A stretch of DNA of 64,000 bases from NCBI RefSeq assembly GCF_002778315.1, contig NZ_NESA01000010.1, forward strand, positions 62,001-126,000. Reading direction: 5' to 3'. Below the pieces are notes generated by a model. That model was given only the letters and a program-made list of their open reading frames with translations. It was not told where the DNA came from and searched no databases. The stretch is from Limnohabitans sp. JirII-31. GTDB taxonomy: Bacteria > Pseudomonadota > Gammaproteobacteria > Burkholderiales > Burkholderiaceae_C. A program made the translations under genes and the position numbers. Positions 62,171 to 64,000 of this stretch are shown in pieces; position 1 is the stretch's first letter; each line of letters starts with the position of its first letter.

Positions 62171-63349
62171 ATGAGCATTAAAGTACTGCACGTTTATCGT
62201 ACATATTTCCCTGATCCACCAGGTGGCGTTCAAGAAGCAATTAGACAAATTACTGGCGCATCAAAGTTGCATGGTATTAATTCTCGAATATTTACCCTTT
62301 CACCAAATCCAAGTCCCCGCCAAATTGAAAAAAATGAGTGTGTTATTACTCGTTCACGTTCATGGTTAGCACCTGCGTCTTGTGACATTGGCGGTTTTGA
62401 CGCTTTGGCTAGATTTCGATCTGAAGTTGATTGGGCTGACTTAATTAACTACCATTTTCCATGGCCATTTGCAGATGTTTTGCACTTTATGTCATTGGTT
62501 AATAAACCTGCAGTTTTGACTTATCACTCCGATATTGTCAGGCAGCGTTTACTTGGAAAATTTTATGAGCCGCTTATGCGGCGCATGCTTCGTTCGATGG
62601 CCGCAGTAGTCGCTACATCACCAGCTTATGCTCAAACAAGTAAGGTTCTCCAAAATTTTGTCTCACCTGAAAGATTGAAAATTATTCCATTGGGCATTAC
62701 TGATTACCGCGATAAAAGTATTGACGCTGATCTAGAGAATAAATTATTCGATAAGTTTTCGTTGCGAGATAAACCGTTTGTATTGGCGCTAGGTGCAATG
62801 CGGTACTATAAAGGCTTTCATACATTGGTTGAGGCTGCTTCACGCATTAACGGTACTATCATAATCGCTGGGTCTGGACCTGAGGAGATACATCTAAGAA
62901 AATTAGCGACTGATAAGGGGGTAAATAATGTTCTTTTTGTAGGTCAAATTTCTGATGATGAGAAACTCTTTTTCTTGAAAAATTGTAGTATTTTTGCCTT
63001 GCCTTCACATTTGCGCTCAGAAGCATTTGGAATGGTTTTGATAGAAGCTTCAATGTTTGGAAAGCCCATGGTTTGTTGCGAGATTGGTTCGGGCACTTCC
63101 TATGTAAATATTCATAATCAAACTGGCTTTGTAGTCCTTCCAGAGTCTCCGGATCTTTTTGCTGAGGCTGTTAATTTATTGATCTCAAGTGAAGAATTGG
63201 CGTGCAAAATGGGTATGTCAGCACGGAGACGCTTCGAAGAGTTCTTTTCTGGTGAGGCTTTAGGCGCGGCATACTCGATGTTATACAACAGAGTACTTTC
63301 TTTATCAGCATTAGACCAATCGCCTCTTATGCTCCAAAAAAGGGAATAA
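62171..63349 (+). CDS. Family 4 glycosyltransferase (third)
   Basis: 392 residues. N-terminal HVYRTYFPDPPGGVQEAIRQ; donor domain VLALGAMRYYKGFHTLVEAA, IAGSGPEEIHLRKLA and SEAFGMVLIEASMFGKPMV with the E-x7-E pair (SEAFGMVLIEA). It ends directly against the start of the sugar-phosphate transferase (stop 63347-63349, ATG 63350), so the two are translationally coupled. Confidence 0.88.
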   Translation: MSIKVLHVYRTYFPDPPGGVQEAIRQITGASKLHGINSRIFTLSPNPSPRQIEKNECVITRSRSWLAPASCDIGGFDALARFRSEVDWADLINYHFPWPFADVLHFMSLVNKPAVLTYHSDIVRQRLLGKFYEPLMRRMLRSMAAVVATSPAYAQTSKVLQNFVSPERLKIIPLGITDYRDKSIDADLENKLFDKFSLRDKPFVLALGAMRYYKGFHTLVEAASRINGTIIIAGSGPEEIHLRKLATDKGVNNVLFVGQISDDEKLFFLKNCSIFALPSHLRSEAFGMVLIEASMFGKPMVCCEIGSGTSYVNIHNQTGFVVLPESPDLFAEAVNLLISSEELACKMGMSARRRFEEFFSGEALGAAYSMLYNRVLSLSALDQSPLMLQKRE

Positions 63350-63913
63350 ATGCTAAAGAGAACATTTGATTTGCTAGTAATTTTTCTTTCTGTTACTTTC
63401 CTCGCGATTCCAATACTTTTCTTGACTATATTGGTGCGTTTGACTTCCAAGGGGCCCGCTCTGTATTGGTCAGATCGTGTAGGCCGAAATAACGTAGTTT
63501 TTAAAATGCCGAAATTTCGAAGCATGCGTGTGGGCACACCGGCTGTAGCCACTCATTTATTGACAAATCCAAATGCATATCTAACGCCGATTGGTTCATT
63601 TTTACGAAAAAGCAGTTTGGATGAATTGCCCCAACTATGGAGTATCTTGAAGGGTGACATGAGTGTTGTTGGACCTCGCCCGGCGCTTTTTAATCAGCAA
63701 GATTTGATTGCATTGCGTACAGAACATGGTGTTGATCAACTGGTTCCGGGCCTCACCGGTTGGGCGCAAGTGAATGGCCGCGATGAATTGCCGATCCATG
63801 AAAAGGTGAAGCTGGATGTTGTGTATCTACAGCGCCAATCGTTATGGTTCGATTTGCGCATTTTGTGGTTGACCTTTGTGAAGGTACTCAAGCGCGACGG
63901 TGTGTCACATTAA
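63350..63913 (+). CDS. Small initiating sugar-phosphate transferase (PglC-type polyprenyl-phosphate glycosyl-1-phosphate transferase)
   Basis: 187 residues, the minimal single-domain form. One N-terminal hydrophobic segment (about 6-30, probably the re-entrant helix) is followed by the catalytic region: GRNNVVFKMPKFRSM, the Asp-Glu dyad in LRKSSLDELPQLWSILKGD and SVVGPRPALF, then VPGLTGWAQVNGRDELP. It transfers a sugar phosphate to undecaprenyl phosphate and so starts repeat-unit synthesis. Base composition changes inside the gene: the first 300 bp are AT-rich, the last 250 bp match the host. Nothing recognisable lies in the 87 bp after it. Confidence 0.9.
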   Translation: MLKRTFDLLVIFLSVTFLAIPILFLTILVRLTSKGPALYWSDRVGRNNVVFKMPKFRSMRVGTPAVATHLLTNPNAYLTPIGSFLRKSSLDELPQLWSILKGDMSVVGPRPALFNQQDLIALRTEHGVDQLVPGLTGWAQVNGRDELPIHEKVKLDVVYLQRQSLWFDLRILWLTFVKVLKRDGVSH

Positions 63914-64000
63914 CAAGTCTTCGTTACCGCATTGCGGCGCAAACTCTGTCACCGTGTTTTGCAGTAGTTCACGCAATAGGGGACTGTTGTTAACTTGACA

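Noticed and set aside
63914-64000. Possible gene start or RNA at the right edge
   Set aside because: No reading frame, hairpin or RNA gene could be recognised in these 87 bases.

Overview
The window looks like a chromosomal segment of a Burkholderiales bacterium, most likely a member of the Comamonadaceae. The reasons are the betaproteobacterial alpha operon, a tripartite tricarboxylate (Bug) receptor pair, an icmF fused mutase, a PHA phasin, NodI/NodJ-type ABC genes, and moderately GC-rich codon use (33 of 60 bases are G or C in the line starting at 12661). The species cannot be fixed from sequence reading alone.

Layout. 1-4062: end of the spc operon and the alpha operon (secY 3' end, rpmJ, rpsM, rpsK, rpsD, rpoA, rplQ), then an initiator tRNA-fMet and a strong terminator. 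4073-9845: housekeeping genes (hydrolase, DUF1840 protein, SrkA kinase, HAD dehalogenase, htpG, pseudouridine synthase). 9860-19092: a Crp/Fnr regulator divergent from an operon with an AMP-forming CoA ligase, a LivGHM-receptor-LivF ABC transporter and a PaaK-like CoA ligase, probably uptake and CoA activation of an organic or aromatic acid. 19186-21269: two Bug-type receptors. 21318-23530: a Ser/Thr kinase fused to a universal stress domain, overlapping a phosphoesterase. 23548-33200: 3-hydroxyacyl-CoA dehydrogenase, NodIJ-type exporter, psd, amn, a DUF4143 ATPase and icmF. 33323-37134: a TRAP transporter. 37317-40962: rhodanese, coaX, M20 hydrolase, TetR regulator and phasin.

41073-63913 is a surface polysaccharide region. 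It opens with host-like genes for the undecaprenyl carrier (PAP2 phosphatase, DgkA, UppS) and an RfaH-type antiterminator. A deletion scar follows that joins a 3'-truncated fcl to the decayed 3' half of gmd. Next come a Wza-like exporter and a Wzz-like chain-length protein. From about 48.4 kb the DNA becomes AT-rich (12 of 60 bases are G or C in the line starting at 60301). It carries an intact gmd-rmd pair (GDP-D-rhamnose), rfbF-rfbG (CDP-4-keto-6-deoxyglucose), a C-methyltransferase, a short-chain reductase, a split transketolase, Wzx, Wzy, four glycosyltransferases and a small initiating sugar-phosphate transferase.

The points most worth following up are: (1) an exact 13-nt match to the RfaH ops element inside the 5' end of the exporter gene, 2.1 kb downstream of the rfaH-like gene; (2) the fcl-gmd fusion scar, which records loss of an L-fucose-type pathway in a locus that now encodes a D-rhamnose pathway; (3) the tightly overlapping rfbF-rfbG-C-methyltransferase-reductase-transketolase module, a candidate route to a branched CDP-sugar that I cannot match to a pathway I know.
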